This document shows positions 1-14,900 of a stretch of 64,000 nucleotides of DNA, one piece after another. Position 1 is the stretch's first letter. Each line of letters begins with the position of its first letter. The notes under the pieces were generated by a model. That model searched no databases, was not told the origin of the DNA, and saw only the letters and a program-made list of their open reading frames with translations. Location of the stretch: assembly GCA_942486035.1 (NCBI GenBank), contig CALNXK010000156.1, forward strand, positions 1,032,001 to 1,096,000. Direction: 5' to 3'. The translations under genes were made by a program, and so were the position numbers. The DNA is from Porites lobata. Lineage: Eukaryota > Cnidaria > Anthozoa > Scleractinia > Poritidae.

Positions 1-104
1 CAGGCAGGCAAGCAAGAAATTTTACAACAAATGTTCCGAAAATTCTAGATCTCAAATCGTCTTCCAAACAGATATTTTCCGAAAATTGACGTTGGGTGAC
101 CCTG
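1..104 (+). repeat. 3' end of a hAT-like MITE, cut by the window edge
   Basis: This stretch matches 59388-59491 almost base for base: both hold the run after GGCAGGCAAGCAAG and both end in a GTTGGGTG-type terminus. The 59 kb copy is complete and has inverted termini, so this is the right half of a second copy whose left half lies outside the window. Confidence 0.75.
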
Positions 105-3100
105 AGTTGTGCTCGTTTATCATTTGATTTGCTTTTAGTCAAGTCGAAAATGGCCTTCCTTTTACTGAAAGTCATCGGTTAATATGAGGCAGCATCGACA
201 CCTATCAGCTCATATTGCTCATGGATTGTTTGATTAAGTACGGTATAGCAGAATCGACTGTTCTCGCCCATTCTGTCATATACTTCTTCACTTATAAGTC
301 ACCCGACATCAAAGGACAGTGTCATCTATTTTAAGCAACCGCCCTCTGACTGAAAATCCACAGGATGATTTTTTCTGTTTTTAATCACTTATTAATTAAG
401 CAGTGGAGGCATATCTATATATTTAAGCGCAATTAATGAAGCCAATGATAATTTTTTTTAATCATAAATAGCTATGATGCGTGAGTGGGTATCACTTTTG
501 CGCCTTAGAACTGATTCTTTTAAAGTTCGCGTGATTTAATCGCATTGGTGGTCCAATTATGTATAATTTTAGCACTGATTTCCATTTTTGAACTCGTGAA
601 ACGAAAAAGTCACCATATTATGAGAAATTTAATTAAGCGCTGTATTCAGTGATCAGGTGGTTACGGACTACAACGCTGTTATTAATTATCACTGCCTGAG
701 GGAATGCCAACATCCTTGATGGACGGATGGTAACCAATAAGGGTTTATACAAATTCAGTATGGGCGCTTATGGCTGGATTCTAAATGTTGCATTTCAAGG
801 AAAAACTTATTCAAACTGCATTTAATGACAATAAAATTAAACGGCTTTTCAAGCACATAAGGTCTTGTGGAATAGAGAGGGGGAGGGGGCTCTGGGCTGA
901 ACCTTAACTCAGGGTCATTTTAAAAATAACTGAGGAAGAAGGTGCTGCTTTTGTCGACAGACCTTAGAATGGTGGTCCGTGAAGGAATCGAAAAGTTACA
1001 AACCGCTTACAAACTAAATAACTACTTAGTGGAAAGTATAAACATTCAGGTACTCACTAATTAAGTAGTAGTTTTGGAAAAGGGAAGAAAACTGTGGATT
1101 CTAGGTTGCGATTACCTTTCAAGGAGCTTGATTTCTTCTTATAAAAAGCCTTGCAATGGAGTTTCCTCAGTGCTACTTTCTTCTTGAGCAACTTCCACAG
1201 TAGAGGTGACTGAACAAAAACACTATGGGCCTGATGAAAACTGAGAAGCTCGGATTAACGGAAGTCCGTAAAAAGCAAGAGGATAAACCTTAATAATTAG
1301 AAACATCCACTTTTGCTGAAACGTGTTCATCCTTTGTTACCCTTGTTCCAAAGGTCTGTTCTCAAAATATCTAGGATATAATAAACCGCTTTAAAAAGAA
1401 CCAAAATTAGCTCTCGAGAGAGCTTTGCGCATCGCATTGCGCCTCGTTGTCGCCGTTTCACAGCGCCTGGTTCAACACAAGCTTTTTGCCGAAATCTGGT
1501 ACCCAAGATAATCGCGTGTAGGAAATAATTAATTATTAGCGAAACGTGCTATAAAAATGATAGAGAAATTTTAAACGCAAAAGTATTTTCGTCATTATTT
1601 GTCAAAATATCAAAACAAAAACATAACGCATGTACAGCTGTACTGGTAAAAACTTCCTTAAAATTTCTTAGACCCTTTCTCTCGTAAACAAATCAGTTAT
1701 GACAAAATAGTTTGCTCTCCTAAGTTTTAAATCTTTAAATCTGGGCCAAGTCCCATGGTGTTACCGTGCATTCCACTGGAAACGCTTTGGCAGAGCCTTT
1801 GCATAATGTCAGCAATACCTTTTATTACGAGCTTTTTTATTTGGGAGTCGCCCAAATAGAGTAATCGAGTTCGCTTGTTTTGATTTAAAGTTGCAATAGG
1901 CACGCAATACGTGCGAACGTAAACACGCCAAACGACGCGAATGTCTGCCGCGCCCTGCGTCACAACACAGCATTTATCTTCGTTACATATGACCCTAAGA
2001 TAACGCACGGCAAACAAATCGGCAATAGAAAACAAACTTATTGGAAAAACGAGGTACATTGAGTGAAACAAACTATTAAATAATTTAAATTTTCCCTTTG
2101 AAAAATAATCATCCTCGCAGCACACGGTGAGAATGGCCTGGCAGTATTGTCAAGTGTTTGACAATATTTGTTGTCGCGCAAAATTCCATGATCTCGTGCA
2201 ATGCATGAGATAATTTAGGGTAACATTGAATGATGCATAATTTCATTGCAAATTTTCGGAAAGGAGGTGATTACTTAAAATCTTATTGAGCAAAATGACC
2301 TCGTAAACAAAATGCATTCTTTCACGGTCGAACCGTAAAAGGGGAAGTCCTAGATCCTCACGTACAAACCGCGTCCTATTTTTAAAACCCTTGGGTTAAT
2401 TATTTTAAGTCGTATTCTCTCATACACGAAACACAAAAGTGGCAAATTCCAAAGCTTTCATGTGCAAACTGGGTGACAATACAACTCACAGTAAGGGCCT
2501 GATCACATGAGCAGGGGAAGCAAAGCGCATGAACGCTGTGTTACCCGCGGTTCTATTTTTCGCTTTCATTCGCCCGGCAAGCGTGATTACTTGGAAATTA
2601 CCACCCGGGATCCCGGCATCATAATACTCGGATCCCAGCTAACAGGGCTGGCTCGGTTGTCATAAAATCGTCGAGTTGATTTTCGTTACGTTTAACCATG
2701 GCCAAGGTGCCGGTTTCTCTAAAGGCGAGCAAGCCCTGCTCATGTTATAAGACCCTTAGTTCTATCGCCAGATTTTACGCCCTTCCCTTGACCTCACCGA
2801 TTTTGAAAGCCCCCGAGGACACACACAAAATTTCAGCCCCCCCCCCTCCCCTCTCCTCAACATCTTCATACCCGCTTCTCTATATTATATGAACTTTTAG
2901 CCTTAAAAATGGTATCAAAAATAAGCAAAAAGCAATCCGAAACAAAAAGCCTAACAAAGTTTAAAATAAGACTCAACGTACAAGTATGTTTTTGACTACT
3001 ACTGATAAGACTTTTCACAACTACCACTTCATTTCAACACACCGTAACTACACTATCCCTTCATAACCAAATTGGCACTTCCACACCTATCTCACTGCAA

Positions 3101-3418
3101 CACCTAAAATCACTTTTACCTCCCAAAATAACTATTTTTTGTTACTTCATGTTAAAATCCACGAGAAACAAATTTTACTGATTAACAAACTACAGCCATT
3201 ATCTTACCAATTCACGTCCAATATAACTCGCCTTCCACTTCACGCATCTCAACCAACGCTACTGCACTACTCACACATCCTTAATGCACATAAAACAAAT
3301 TTCACACACGCCTAGTACATCGACGCTTAAATATACGCTCAAACAGCGTCTTGTGTTACTAGCTTTGGAAAGATAAACAAAGATAATTGACAAATCAAAC
3401 TTCGTAAACGACGTGAAC
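105..3418. other. intergenic AT-rich DNA without a recognisable gene
   Basis: I find no exon with conserved coding content here. A 132-codon minus-strand open frame at 1727-2125 resembles no family I know and overlaps GC-rich repeat-like sequence. A C-rich run lies near 2838-2860. The stretch lies 3' of the RABGGTB gene. Confidence 0.5.
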
Positions 3419-4431
3419 TTATCTTAAGGGAGCTTAAGCAACAACGACGGCGACAGCTACGAAAACGTCACGTACAAAGTAAAGTCGCGCTGCTTCAAAC
3501 TTCATCGCGCTTATTCCATGTCGTTCAATTCGTCAAATGCTGGCAATTTTTTCTGGAGTTAAGTTCTGAAAGAGGGTAGCGAGGTTCAGGAAAAGAAAAA
3601 CAAAGTCGTTGTTTTGTGTTCACGTCCTCCACAATACGTCGTGCAGTGACGGCAAAGAAATGTACAAAAAAACGTGATGCACGTGCAGAGCTGTTATTTT
3701 GGTAATCTAAACCTATTCCTATTTTGGCGTTCTCGCTGACACACCCATCGTCGTTGCTTAAGCTCCAGCTTAAGGGAGCTTAAGAAAGAACGACGTTGAC
3801 GGCTACGAAAACGTCACTTAAAAAAAGAATTCGCGCTGCCTCAAACCTTATCGTGCCTTTTCCAACTCGATCACTTCAAACATCAGCAAACTTTTCTGGA
3901 GTTGAATTCTAAAGAATGCATCGAAGTACAGGAAAGGAAAAGAAAGTCGTTGTCTTGTTTTACGTGCTCCACAAAACTTGAATTTAGACATTCTCACGTC
4001 GTAGTCGTGCAGTGACGGCAAAGAAATGTACACAAAAAGCGCGATGCACGTGCAAAGTTGTTACTAAACCTATTAAGGACTTTAAGATCCAACGACGCGG
4101 ACAGCAACGAAAACGTCAAAAAACCAATTTGTTTAATAAGCAAAACAACTACTTCGCACGTGCATCACGCTTTTTTGTACCTTTCTTTCCTGTTTTTGCA
4201 CGACTACGACGTGAAAATGCCTAATTTTGCGTTTTATGGAGGACGTGCGACGACGAAATTTTATTTCTCTTTCTGAGCTTGGATATCATTTGAAATTCAG
4301 CTTCAGGAAGGGTTTGCCTACATTTGACAAAGTAATTGGGTTGGAATAATCGCTATCGAGACTGAAGTAACGCAAATTCACTTTTTAAGCGACGTTCTCC
4401 TTGCCGTCGCGTCGTTGGATCTTAAAGTCCC
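3419..4431. repeat. cluster of related MITEs
   Basis: At least three copies of one repeat follow each other (about 3419-3762, 3769-4045 and 4075-4431). They share the core GTGCATCACG and the run TACATTTCTTTGCCGTCAC with small changes. The third copy looks complete, starting AAGGACTTTAAGATCCAACG and ending in its inverse, GTCGTTGGATCTTAAAGTCC. Further partial copies are at 4560-4640, 18284-18560, about 46150-46335 and 63570-63720. Several short open frames here are translations of the repeat and not genes. Confidence 0.7.
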
Positions 4432-4640
4432 TATTGCTTTCTTGAGGTCGCAGTGAGGGTTTCCAAGTATGGTACTTACAAAAAGGAATATTTACGAGCA
4501 TTGAACGCGAGTTAAACTTTTTCTACCCCTTATGAGTTTCTGACTGATAGGCAAAACAACATGTGCGCGTGCATCACTCTTTCTTGTAAAATTTCTTTCT
4601 TGCCGTCACCGCACGACTACGACGTGAAAATGCCAAAACA

Positions 4641-5920
4641 AAAATAAGTTTTCGAAAGTCGAAAGACACTAATCCAGGCTTAATCCAACTGACATATAGT
4701 TTTAAACCGGGATTAAGGCTAATCGATCAGTTCGAATAACATGGCCCAGTTGTTTTCAAAGAATTTTGTTAACATTTGATGACGGTTCAGGGCAGAGAAC
4801 AAAATTGGGACAATCGGATGGTACGGTTTACAAGTAAAATCGAGAAGAGAGAAGATTGGCGGCAGCGCCACACAGGCGTCTCCCTCCCCGATTTCGTTTG
4901 AGGGGAGGGGGCGGCTGAACACAGGCTATATGTTTGACGCAGAATAAACATGGCCACAGAAATTATAGCCGGAATAAAGAGTTAAAAATAAATAAATTTT
5001 ATCACCTTAAACTGAAGAAATCGTATTGGTCTTCATTTAAAATATTCAAGACCACAGGACAGGCTTAAAGTCTTATATTGCATTGAAAAGGATAATTTAT
5101 ACAAAAGAACTTCTAATCTTGACTTCTCAAAGATCAACATGATATTCTCGGTGGATTAAGTAACAATCTGATCTACTCTTAAAAGAAATAAGGATTGTGG
5201 CTTTTTTCAGTTTGACAGTTTTGCGCAGAATCTTCTTTAACAGAGATTCCATTTCTTTTGATTATGAAAAATCAGGACAACACAAAACTTCTGACTTGGA
5301 CCCGGTTTCCACGGGTCTGGACAAGTGTTTAAACGGACAAAAACTTGCACGGATCCGCCTTTCGTTTATGCGGGACCCGTGGAACCGTGCAAGTTCTTGA
5401 ACGACAAACAATGTAACAGAATTTGCACGGTTCCGTGTAAGCGGATTGCAAAGATAAAAAATGCGTCCGCTCAAACTTTATCCCAACCCGTGTAAACGGT
5501 GTCTTAGCTCGTAAGAAACACTCGCAGTTTTGAGGGTTACAACGTTATTTAAAAGACTTCAATAAACCGGAAACCACAAGTAAAAAGGGGACTGTTCACA
5601 GGACGTTCACAGCCTCTCTATTCTTTTTAATGCAAAATAGAAGGAACAAAGGGATAGGGGTAAGGCGCGGGTGCGCAAGAAATTCGTGCACGGCTTTGAC
5701 ACTCGCCTGAGGTCGCGCGTTCACACTGATCGCTATGGACAGTCTACGTCATCTGGGATAGAATGTAAATAGTCTTCGATACTTCAAAAACGCACGTCTT
5801 CACACTCAAGGCCCCAGGGCATTTCCAAACCTCTCCTTCCTTGTCCCTTTATACAAACACTGGAGAATTGCAACTTCTTGTACCAAAAAACTGAACTGCG
5901 TGGATGCAAGGGAATGAGCT
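4641..5920. other. intergenic DNA with a foldback-rich stretch
   Basis: No gene is visible. Between about 5290 and 5530 there are inverted repeats built on CCCGTGGAACCGTGCAAG and its complement, probably a small non-autonomous DNA element. An ATTAAA on the minus strand (5636-5641) could serve as a weak poly(A) signal for RABGGTB, about 280 bp beyond its stop. Confidence 0.4.
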
Positions 5921-8900
5921 TCATTCCAGAAGTTCAGGTTGAATTCTTAACCTTTCAATCGTCTCTTCGGGTAGGCAGTAAACGGGATTAACTGGCTTAA
6001 TTTCGGATGATCCTAGTAACGCTAAACCGGTCAGACCAAACAGCGTGTGAAATGGATCCACCTGTCAAAAACAGCGTCAAGTGTTATTAGATAAAAAGTA
6101 ATATTTTCACGGTTAAGCTGATAATATGGTTAGTATTAGGATCATGAGCAACACTACTGTGATTAATACTGAAGTTTAATGCTTTATCCACTTTTGTCCT
6201 AAATCTTCATTATCTCAGTACCATACCCTCTTAAGGGTGAGTAAGGCCAGCTCTTTTTAGAAACTAATTAAGGCCTCGTCCACACGTATCCGAATACTTT
6301 TTGAGCAAAGGGCGAATTTTTTTACTCCGTCTTAGCCTTCCGTCTACATATAAACAGGCGTTTTCGGCACCAAAAACGTAGACTGAGGTTTTTCATGTTA
6401 CGTTTATTTCAGAAAACGTCTAATCTTCACTCATACAATACACGATCGTCTACGTCTTGAAAGTTCTATGTTAAAAGTTGTAGACTAGAAACGCAAAACA
6501 ATTCTTTCTCTCGACTCGGAGTAAAGCAGTGGAATAAGATACCACCCTATATAACGGCTCTTTCAAAGAAAGCTTACAAAAAAAGTTCTCCGCAAATCGC
6601 TACTTGATATCTTAGAACAGGAGGATGACTATATTCAAATCCCCATGATTATTAAAAAAGTGGGTACATAGATGCACTTGCGAAAGGCTTTAATGTCTGC
6701 TTTTCTTTTTCTGTGTTATCATTTAAGAGTCAGTGACTCCTTGTCTTAATGCATTGTACGTCAGTAAGCGCTGTGTTAATTAGATCACTTAACTTCTGTG
6801 TTTTATTTATTTTTAGTAGCAATCTGCAAGGCTTTCTAATAGTTTAACGTTTTTGTTTTTATTACGTAACTGTGTTATTCATGTGCTTGTCTTGCCCCGC
6901 CGCGACTAGCTTTCCAGCTATTTGCGGGGCAAACTATCCAACTTTTGTATTTTTGTACAAAGAATAAAGCTGTTACATCATACAGCGCATGCCTTGTAAG
7001 GGATGCTATCGTACTTCCAAATGTTGTCTTAGCGTTTTCGTGTGAACGGCGAAAACGATTAGAATAAGCCATGTGTGGACGCGTTTTTTCCAAAACGAAT
7101 AAAAAAAATCTCCGTTTTCAAAAATATCCGGACACGTGTGGACGAGGCCTAAGAATCTTCAACCCGCGTGACTCTGTCTTACACAAATTCAACTACGGAG
7201 TAGTGAGCATTCGATTTCAGTTTCTAGGGGAAGAATCAAAGTGAAAATAGCTGGAGTCTATAAAGATCAGACAGCCTCTACATGCAGACTTCTAACCAGC
7301 CAATACTTGCAAAACTTTTACTTTTAGCTAGGGGCAAGTGCCAAACGTTATGCGCTAGCATGTGATCTCATCATATAGACCATATTCGATATATTAATAT
7401 TTATACTTGGCTCCGAGCCCAGCTACACGAGGAACAAATCATCTATTAAAACTGAACTATCCTTTAGAGTATTAGGAACAGTATTACTTCCCGCGCCATT
7501 AAATTCTTAGCTTTTGTTTTTTCCTTTGAATGAGATGTCATTTTTCGGGTTTGGGCCTTGAATAGTATCGATTTTTGTGGGTCTCATCCTTTAATAGGGT
7601 CGGGGTTTAGGACCCAGGGCGGCACACACAAATCCAAAATTTATTGGAGTACCCCTCCCCCCTGCTTCGCCCCTGGGATGCTCATGCTACACTGTCATAT
7701 TTGTGCTCCACCGAGGGACACCAAAATGGTGAAAAATTTTTCTGAATACCACATGGACCTGAATCTTGGCGAGATTATTTACATAAGACATTTTCTCAAT
7801 TGAACAACTGCAGCGTTGAGGCTCCGTGGACCCAGAGATTGGAGATTGTTAAGTTTGAATTTGCAGTCTTTTTGGGACACATTTTTGAGAAAGAATATTT
7901 TACTCCCCCTTTCTTGAGTGTCTTTCATGTTATATATGTAATGCTTAAGGGGCTTAAAGGCCCGACTTTATTAGGGTTCAGAGTTTATCGATAAAATACG
8001 GTATTTATCTGCTATCATATCTCAGTTTCTTGACTTCAAATCTATGCCATAGTTTCGACTTCTTATATTAACTCCGAAGTGGTCTATTGGCTCGGCTGTT
8101 TGACTCCCTGACAAGACTTTTCCGGCAAAAGGTTTCGAAAAGGGTCTATACATCTATCGATCGAATATGAGATAAAAGAATACGAAGTTGTCTGAAAACG
8201 ACCCATAAACAAGGAGAACGACAACAAGTAGGAGATTTTCTCAATACTTGGTAGTGCGCACCCGTGAATCAGCGTCATTTTGGCGGGAAAACGTGGTAGC
8301 CGTCGTCATTCTACTACAAGTTTTAGCGAGAACGTGGCGGAAACAAGTTATTAAATGCTAGAAGTTTTATCTTCTTGCGACCAGGAGAGGGCTTAAACTC
8401 CTTCGATAAAGTTATTAGTGCTAACTTTTGTGGTGAATCAAAAGTACAATAAAGCTTTCTGGGGTATCTATTTTTTGACAATACGCGAAAAAACTTTAAG
8501 GCAAATCCTGTCCTCGAAGTGTTTCTTGCCCTCGAATCTTAAGCCAGTTTGCAGCTTGATTTTCTTTCCAAGGTCAGTAACAAAAGTTAAAAAAATTATG
8601 ACCCTTACCATATCACCAGGTCTGTCGGCAAATCCACCCGTTTCTTCGTCTTGGCAGGCAAGGATGTAGCTCCGTAACTTGTCCTGAAACAAAGCAGCAA
8701 CATTATTGTAATCCTCACTTGAATCCTAAGTTGTGACGGTTTTCTACGATCGCATGTAAGGATCACTCATCCCGCCTGATCGTCAGAAACGCCACATACA
8801 AGTAGATAGCAAAAATATAAGTGCGCATGAAAAATATGTTTTTGCGAGGACTTTTAAATCGTTCACCCGTCAAAAACGATTCGTTAAGTGGAGAGAAAGT

Positions 8901-11900
8901 AACAGAAGTTATATCGCTCAGAGACAATGACCAAAGAATCATAGCCATTCTCGTTATACCGTGCTAATTTACAATAGCAAATTTCAGAGTGCCTTGCAGG
9001 GGGCATTATAGAAAGAAATAGCCTTTCCACAGACGTCTTTTCTTATTTCTCAACGATTTTTGCGTGCGCGAAGGGCAAGAAAAATTTCAAGAAATTTATC
9101 CACCCCCGCCTCACTGTTCCAGCGGTCAACAAATCCCCCGCGGTTTTACATTTATATGCGCGCTCGGCGATCTCTAAAGGCTAAAAACGGGGAAAAAATC
9201 TAACATCTTTTTGCTTGTTAAAAAAACCCAAACTTCAAGTTTTTTTCACCAATTTTTTACTACCAAGGAAACAACAAACTTAAATGAGGTTCAGTTTGAG
9301 ATTTATCGTTCGTTCTTGATCTGCTGGTTACATCACTTTCATGTGATTAGAATTCCGCTCTGAAACAGCATTAATCTCAGGAATTTTACCTTGTCTATCC
9401 AGTGTAACTTGCCAATGATTTTAAGCGACGCTAACACCCACCAGGAGTAGCATACATCTGGGAGTTTTTCTGGCCGACCTGTAACAATCACAACAACAAA
9501 AAGGCACATGATCACAACTACCCGACCGTGCTTAGCTCTTAGAACCACGACTGAGAGATAAACAACAATTCAGTGCCCCCATCCAATTGGCCCAAAAGGT
9601 AGATAGCTCTATGCACTAATGAATCCTTATCACGTGGATTCACAAGACGTCACGGCGGAGTTGAACTCTTTTCTAAGGTAAACGCTTTCTTTTGTTCCAT
9701 GCAATATTAAAATTTACATAAATGCTGGCCACACGAGTGAAAACGCTCTGTTATGGACTTGGGACAATTTATTCGGCCCCAGCATCACAGCCTGGCAAAA
9801 TGATACTTAAATATCCTCGTCTCATACGTGAATAGTCCAATTTCGAAAGGCGTGTTTCCAAGCCCTTCATAACCACATTGAAGACATTAGGGACCTTGAG
9901 CAAAGTCGTTTTTTAGCGACGTACGTCAACCGGAAGTGGACTTTTCGCATTCTGGGGCAGTGGTTGTGCCCAAATGTTCGGGGCAAATTGTCTCTTTAAG
10001 AGTAAAGACACTTCGCAGTACAAATTTAGTAGTGTTAAGGCATATTAGAAGAAGAAAAGCCTCATTTCCGGTGGACTTTGTTTAAGCTCCTTATTTTTAA
10101 AATATCCTGCGTCATGTTAATATCGTTTTAATTTACCATTTGCCATTACTTTTCATTCGCAGGTGATGAAAAAACAACCTTTGGATTTTCAAATCATATT
10201 GAAAATAGACCAACTTTCCTGTCAGGAAACATAAACACAGATACAATTCTAGAGGAAGTGCTTAAATCTTTAGTTTCAGTTCTTCCAGTGCGCCAAACTG
10301 GCAAAAATTCTCTTCTAATACGAATTTCGAGACGGATTTCCGAATAAACCCTTTACCGTGTGATTTTATGGTTGTTTCTGACAAGAAAATAGGTAGATAA
10401 ATTTGAGACACGACTGACACGCCCTTGACCGGATTCGTATCAGAGGCGTTTCCTGTCTCAGACGATCTTCCGGTCTTCTTCGACAAGAAGTCGAAAACAA
10501 GGGAAGTTTCAAACCCAGGACATGCATCTTCCTGTTTTGACTAACATTTTTTTAAAAAAAAACGTGCTTCTAAAAAACAACACACAGTTTCATCTGACAC
10601 GCACATAACGGTCGAGAAGTCAGGTTACAAAACGAAGCACAGCCGAGGCTTTAAAGAACAACTTGGATATCAGATAATACATTAGCCTGCGAAAACATCC
10701 GTTTCTCCTCGCTCTTCGCCGTTGGGGACGTTTCGCGCAAAACGTCCCCAGCAGCGAAGAGCCGGGAGAAACGGATGTTTTCGCAGGCTAATGCTACATC
10801 GAGTGACGTAATTCATATACAGCTTCCCAAATGAGCCATAATTCTTTCGAATTCTCAAAAAAATGAAAGCTTAGTTTTGCAAATTTTGGAAGTGTTTTGG
10901 TATAATGCAGAAACTATTGTTGGTTCGTTTTCAGTCTAATGTATTACGTTATTTGGTGATTGCAATCGTCTGCACCCAAGTTTCTACCTTACCCAAAATC
11001 AAACATGGCGACCACACACAACAAACTGACTAAGCTCTCGTCTGCTAAAACAAAAATGCTCACACTACAAGCAAGGTGACTTTCTCCCAAGGCGTACTTC
11101 TTCGCAGAAAAAAAAAACCGAGAAGCCGTAATGTCAAAGGAAAGAACCATGAATGAAGTTGTGCATTGCAGGCTTATTTCATTGGAAAAAATATTGGCTG
11201 ATACCGCAAATCTGCCTCCTTCTAACTTGCCATCCTGAAGGCGTTCTTTTTTGGGGGAAAGCGTGAAAGTCAACGGACGGGGAAAAGGGACAACAAAAAG
11301 GGAATCAGGATCGCCTGATGACAGGTTAGCCTCCTTCTTAAACAAATGACATAAATTAACGTCCAAATAACTCATGGGCTACTGATCATGTGCCTTACTG
11401 AGCTTAGGTCACCTGGATCCTAGCAGGCGTGAGAGGAATTTGGGCACAATTCCAACTGCGGCGCTGGGCACGAGGAATGAAATGGCGCGCGAGGAGAGAG
11501 GAAGTTTCTTGCGCGTGTCCCCCCTCCCGCGTCTATCACTCTTGCATCCCATATTCCACTTATGCGCCTAGTAAAGCATTTTGATCGCAAACCTTGCGCT
11601 TTTCGGTTATTTGTTTACCATTTAATCCGCCAGATGGAAGCTGTCTTTCACAAAGCCACCAACCCAACATATCAGCATTAACATGATGCAGAGAATCAGC
11701 AATGGCCAGAGCTCCTAGACAGCAATAAATCTGAAAAATGAAACAAGCCACTAAACAGACTAAACATGAACACAAATGCATTAACATTTAACCACAACAC
11801 CTAAAGCTGTAACGTGAGAAAATCGCCGAGATAGTAATGGTAGGACAAATGAGAGTTTATGGTCGTTTCGTTTCGTTCCGCTTTCGTTCTGCCACAGAAA

Positions 11901-14900
11901 TTACACGAACGGGACCAATGCCATGACTTATTTTGCATCTTTTTATGCATCAGGGACGCAGGATGAAGAGGTAAAAAAATCATTGAGAGGAATGAAAAAA
12001 TGTAAAATAAAATGATGAATGACATAATTGAAAATTAACCAGGCACCATCATACCTGCCCTGAGTGTGATTCTGATCCTGGTCGACATCCAAAGCCACCA
12101 TCAAAATTCATACAGGACAATATGTAATCTACAGCTTTCTGCAGGTCTATAGCATTCAGATGACCCTAAACAATACAGATGATAAAAAAGAAAAAAAAAA
12201 TTACCACTGAATATGAAGCTTATACAAATCCAAGCAAAATCTTCCTACAAGCCCAGGAATAATGATGATGATGATGACAATGATAATGGCAGATTCTTTA
12301 TGATTTTTAGTTAATTATTAGCTGAGGTTTTTGTGATATCTGGAATCACGGTCAAGGTAAGTGTTATCAGCCGAGCTGAAAGCTGAGGCTGATAACACTT
12401 ACCAAGACCTTGATTATTTAGGATATCAAAAAAACTGAATCTGATAATTGTTTTATTATACATTGTTTTGAAGAAAATGAAGACAAAAACACCATCAGAA
12501 GGAACCTGAATTCATATTGTTATTGGAAATCATGCATTGTGGGTGCAACCTAAAGATTAGTCAGTTATCTGCTAGCAAATAGCTAACTAATCTGCTGTAG
12601 GTTGCACTGATTTCCAAAATTAGCTGTAGGCTCTTAGCCAATGAGAAGACAGATAATGATTACAATGTATAATAATATATAATATGTGTCTGGACTTACC
12701 AATAGTTTCAAGCTTGCAATTGCACAAAAAGAGAACCTAGTATCTACTTCTCCTAGGGATGAAAATAGAAAATTGATATTAAGAACTAACAAAGCACAAA
12801 ATGGAGGTAAGATGCATACATTATCAGGAAACTTGGCACAGTCAAGCAATGTTTTAATCCATTGTAAAGTTAGTCTAAAATTCACTTATGGAAGGTTGGT
12901 AGGACTGTTAAGACGGAATCCACCAGGACATTGAGTAATTTTGATCTTTGGTGGACAAAAATCTTGTACCAGAATAATATTTAAAGCATATTGCATTCCT
13001 TCTTACATTTTTCATGGGTTAAAGATGTAATAAATCAACTGCAGTAACACCAAAAAAAATTTCCTATGGGAGCCCGAGAAAATAAATGTCAAATTTTACA
13101 AAATTTCATCTTACACATGAAATTTTCAGAATTTTACCTGTGTAATCACAATTCTTGTGAAATTTTACATTCCTTTTCTTGGACTTCCAGGAGAAATTTT
13201 CTTTGGTGTTACTACAGATAATTTATTACAAAAATGTAAAAAAGAATGCAATATTCTTTAAATTATTCTGGTACAAGGTTTTGGTCCACTGAAAATTAAA
13301 ATTATTCAATTTCCTGGTGGATTCTGTCTTAACACTTTATGCCTGGCAATTGATCAGCTGTTATCTGCTGATAATCATCTCTTTGTACAGCCTGCCTGAC
13401 TCAACAACTCAGGATATTATGCAAGAATGTGAAGGAGGAAAAGGTTGTATGGACAAGCCCCTTGTGCGAAATTACCATCTTTATGAAAAGAATCATGTTG
13501 GAGAGACAAAATTCTGCCCTGCAACATTTATATAAATTTCTTCCAATGTTATAACCTGAGAATATTTTATTCTGTATATGCGTTACATGTCAAAATAACA
13601 ATCAGGTTGATTCTCAATTACCTTTGTGTCCTATTTCCAATTCACGAATAATCAGGGCTTGGAGACATTAAGGAAATTGAGAATCAACCTAAAATAATAA
13701 AAAAAGTAAACCTGAATTTATTTTTGACCTATAACATATGCATCCAGTCCAAGTTCACTTCACAGATTATTAACAGTGAAATATTGTTTAGAGATTTACA
13801 AAAGTGCTTCAGGTTCTGTGATTGTATACTGCTTAATGGATAAAACAAGCTAAAAAACATCTGAGACAGTCTTTTAAAAGGTTAAAAATGTTTTCTAAAC
13901 TTTTGAACATAGTCCTGATCATTTTCAGAAATATATCCACTCACCAAGAGCTCATGAAAAAACCAAGGAGATATATTATTAACATACCCCACTTGTCACC
14001 AACAAAAGATCCATCTTCTTGTTGAAGCTTGGATACATATTCCACTGCCTTCTCAACATTTATTTTCTCAATACAATCATAAAGAGACATGACCTAATAA
14101 GGTAAATAAAAAAACTAATATTCATAATGAGCAGTATTCTTCAGTTGATAGTTTTGTTTGGGGGGTCTGAATCTGTAAAATAAATGCGCCTTTATTTTTA
14201 AGACTTCTTCCCACTTCTTTTGCTGGCTTAGAGTTTACCACAAAGAAGTTCTTGTGGTACAAAAATCCTACTCATGCAAAGACAGAACTTCTTGCGGTTT
14301 TCAATTCTAACCACAAAGAAGTTTTTCTGTCTTGCAGGATTCAAGTACAGGCACCCTGCAATTAAAAAGGTTGCAGAAACAAAAAGAACTTCTTACTCAT
14401 GCATTATGTTTGGGCTGTGCTGTATATACCTGAATTGCACTTAGGGTGTAAAGAAGATGGGAATCGTGGTTTTGACTTGCTCCAAAGCCTCCATTGTCAT
14501 GCTGACAAGACTGGACAAATTCCAGTATTTCATCTTTTTCCATCATGTCCTGCTTGTTCATAAGAAACATGGCAGTGAGACCCCAGTACACGCCACTCAT
14601 TCGAAGATATTCCGTTATGCAGTACTCCTACAGAATTAAACCAAAATAAGCAAACATGAGGAAACACTACAACTACATATGGAAATGTCTTACTTTCAGT
14701 TGAGTAAATTTTCAGGATCCATAGATTAACCATTACAGTTCCTTGTCTGAATTTACATTAATAAAGTGCAGGACTTACATGTCAACACTCAACAATTAAT
14801 TATTAAGAATGCACAGTAGCTTGGTATGGGTATTTTGTAGTATACCAAAGTAACTCATGAAATTTAATTATTAGGGTTGACCAAGGAACCATGTGAATCA

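Noticed and set aside
1727..2125. 132-codon minus-strand ORF.
   Set aside because: No domain, low-complexity segments and no supporting neighbours; probably incidental.
10989..11375. 128-codon minus-strand ORF within RABGGTB.
   Set aside because: It lies wholly inside intron 7 and adds nothing to the conserved protein; the exons on each side join in frame without it.
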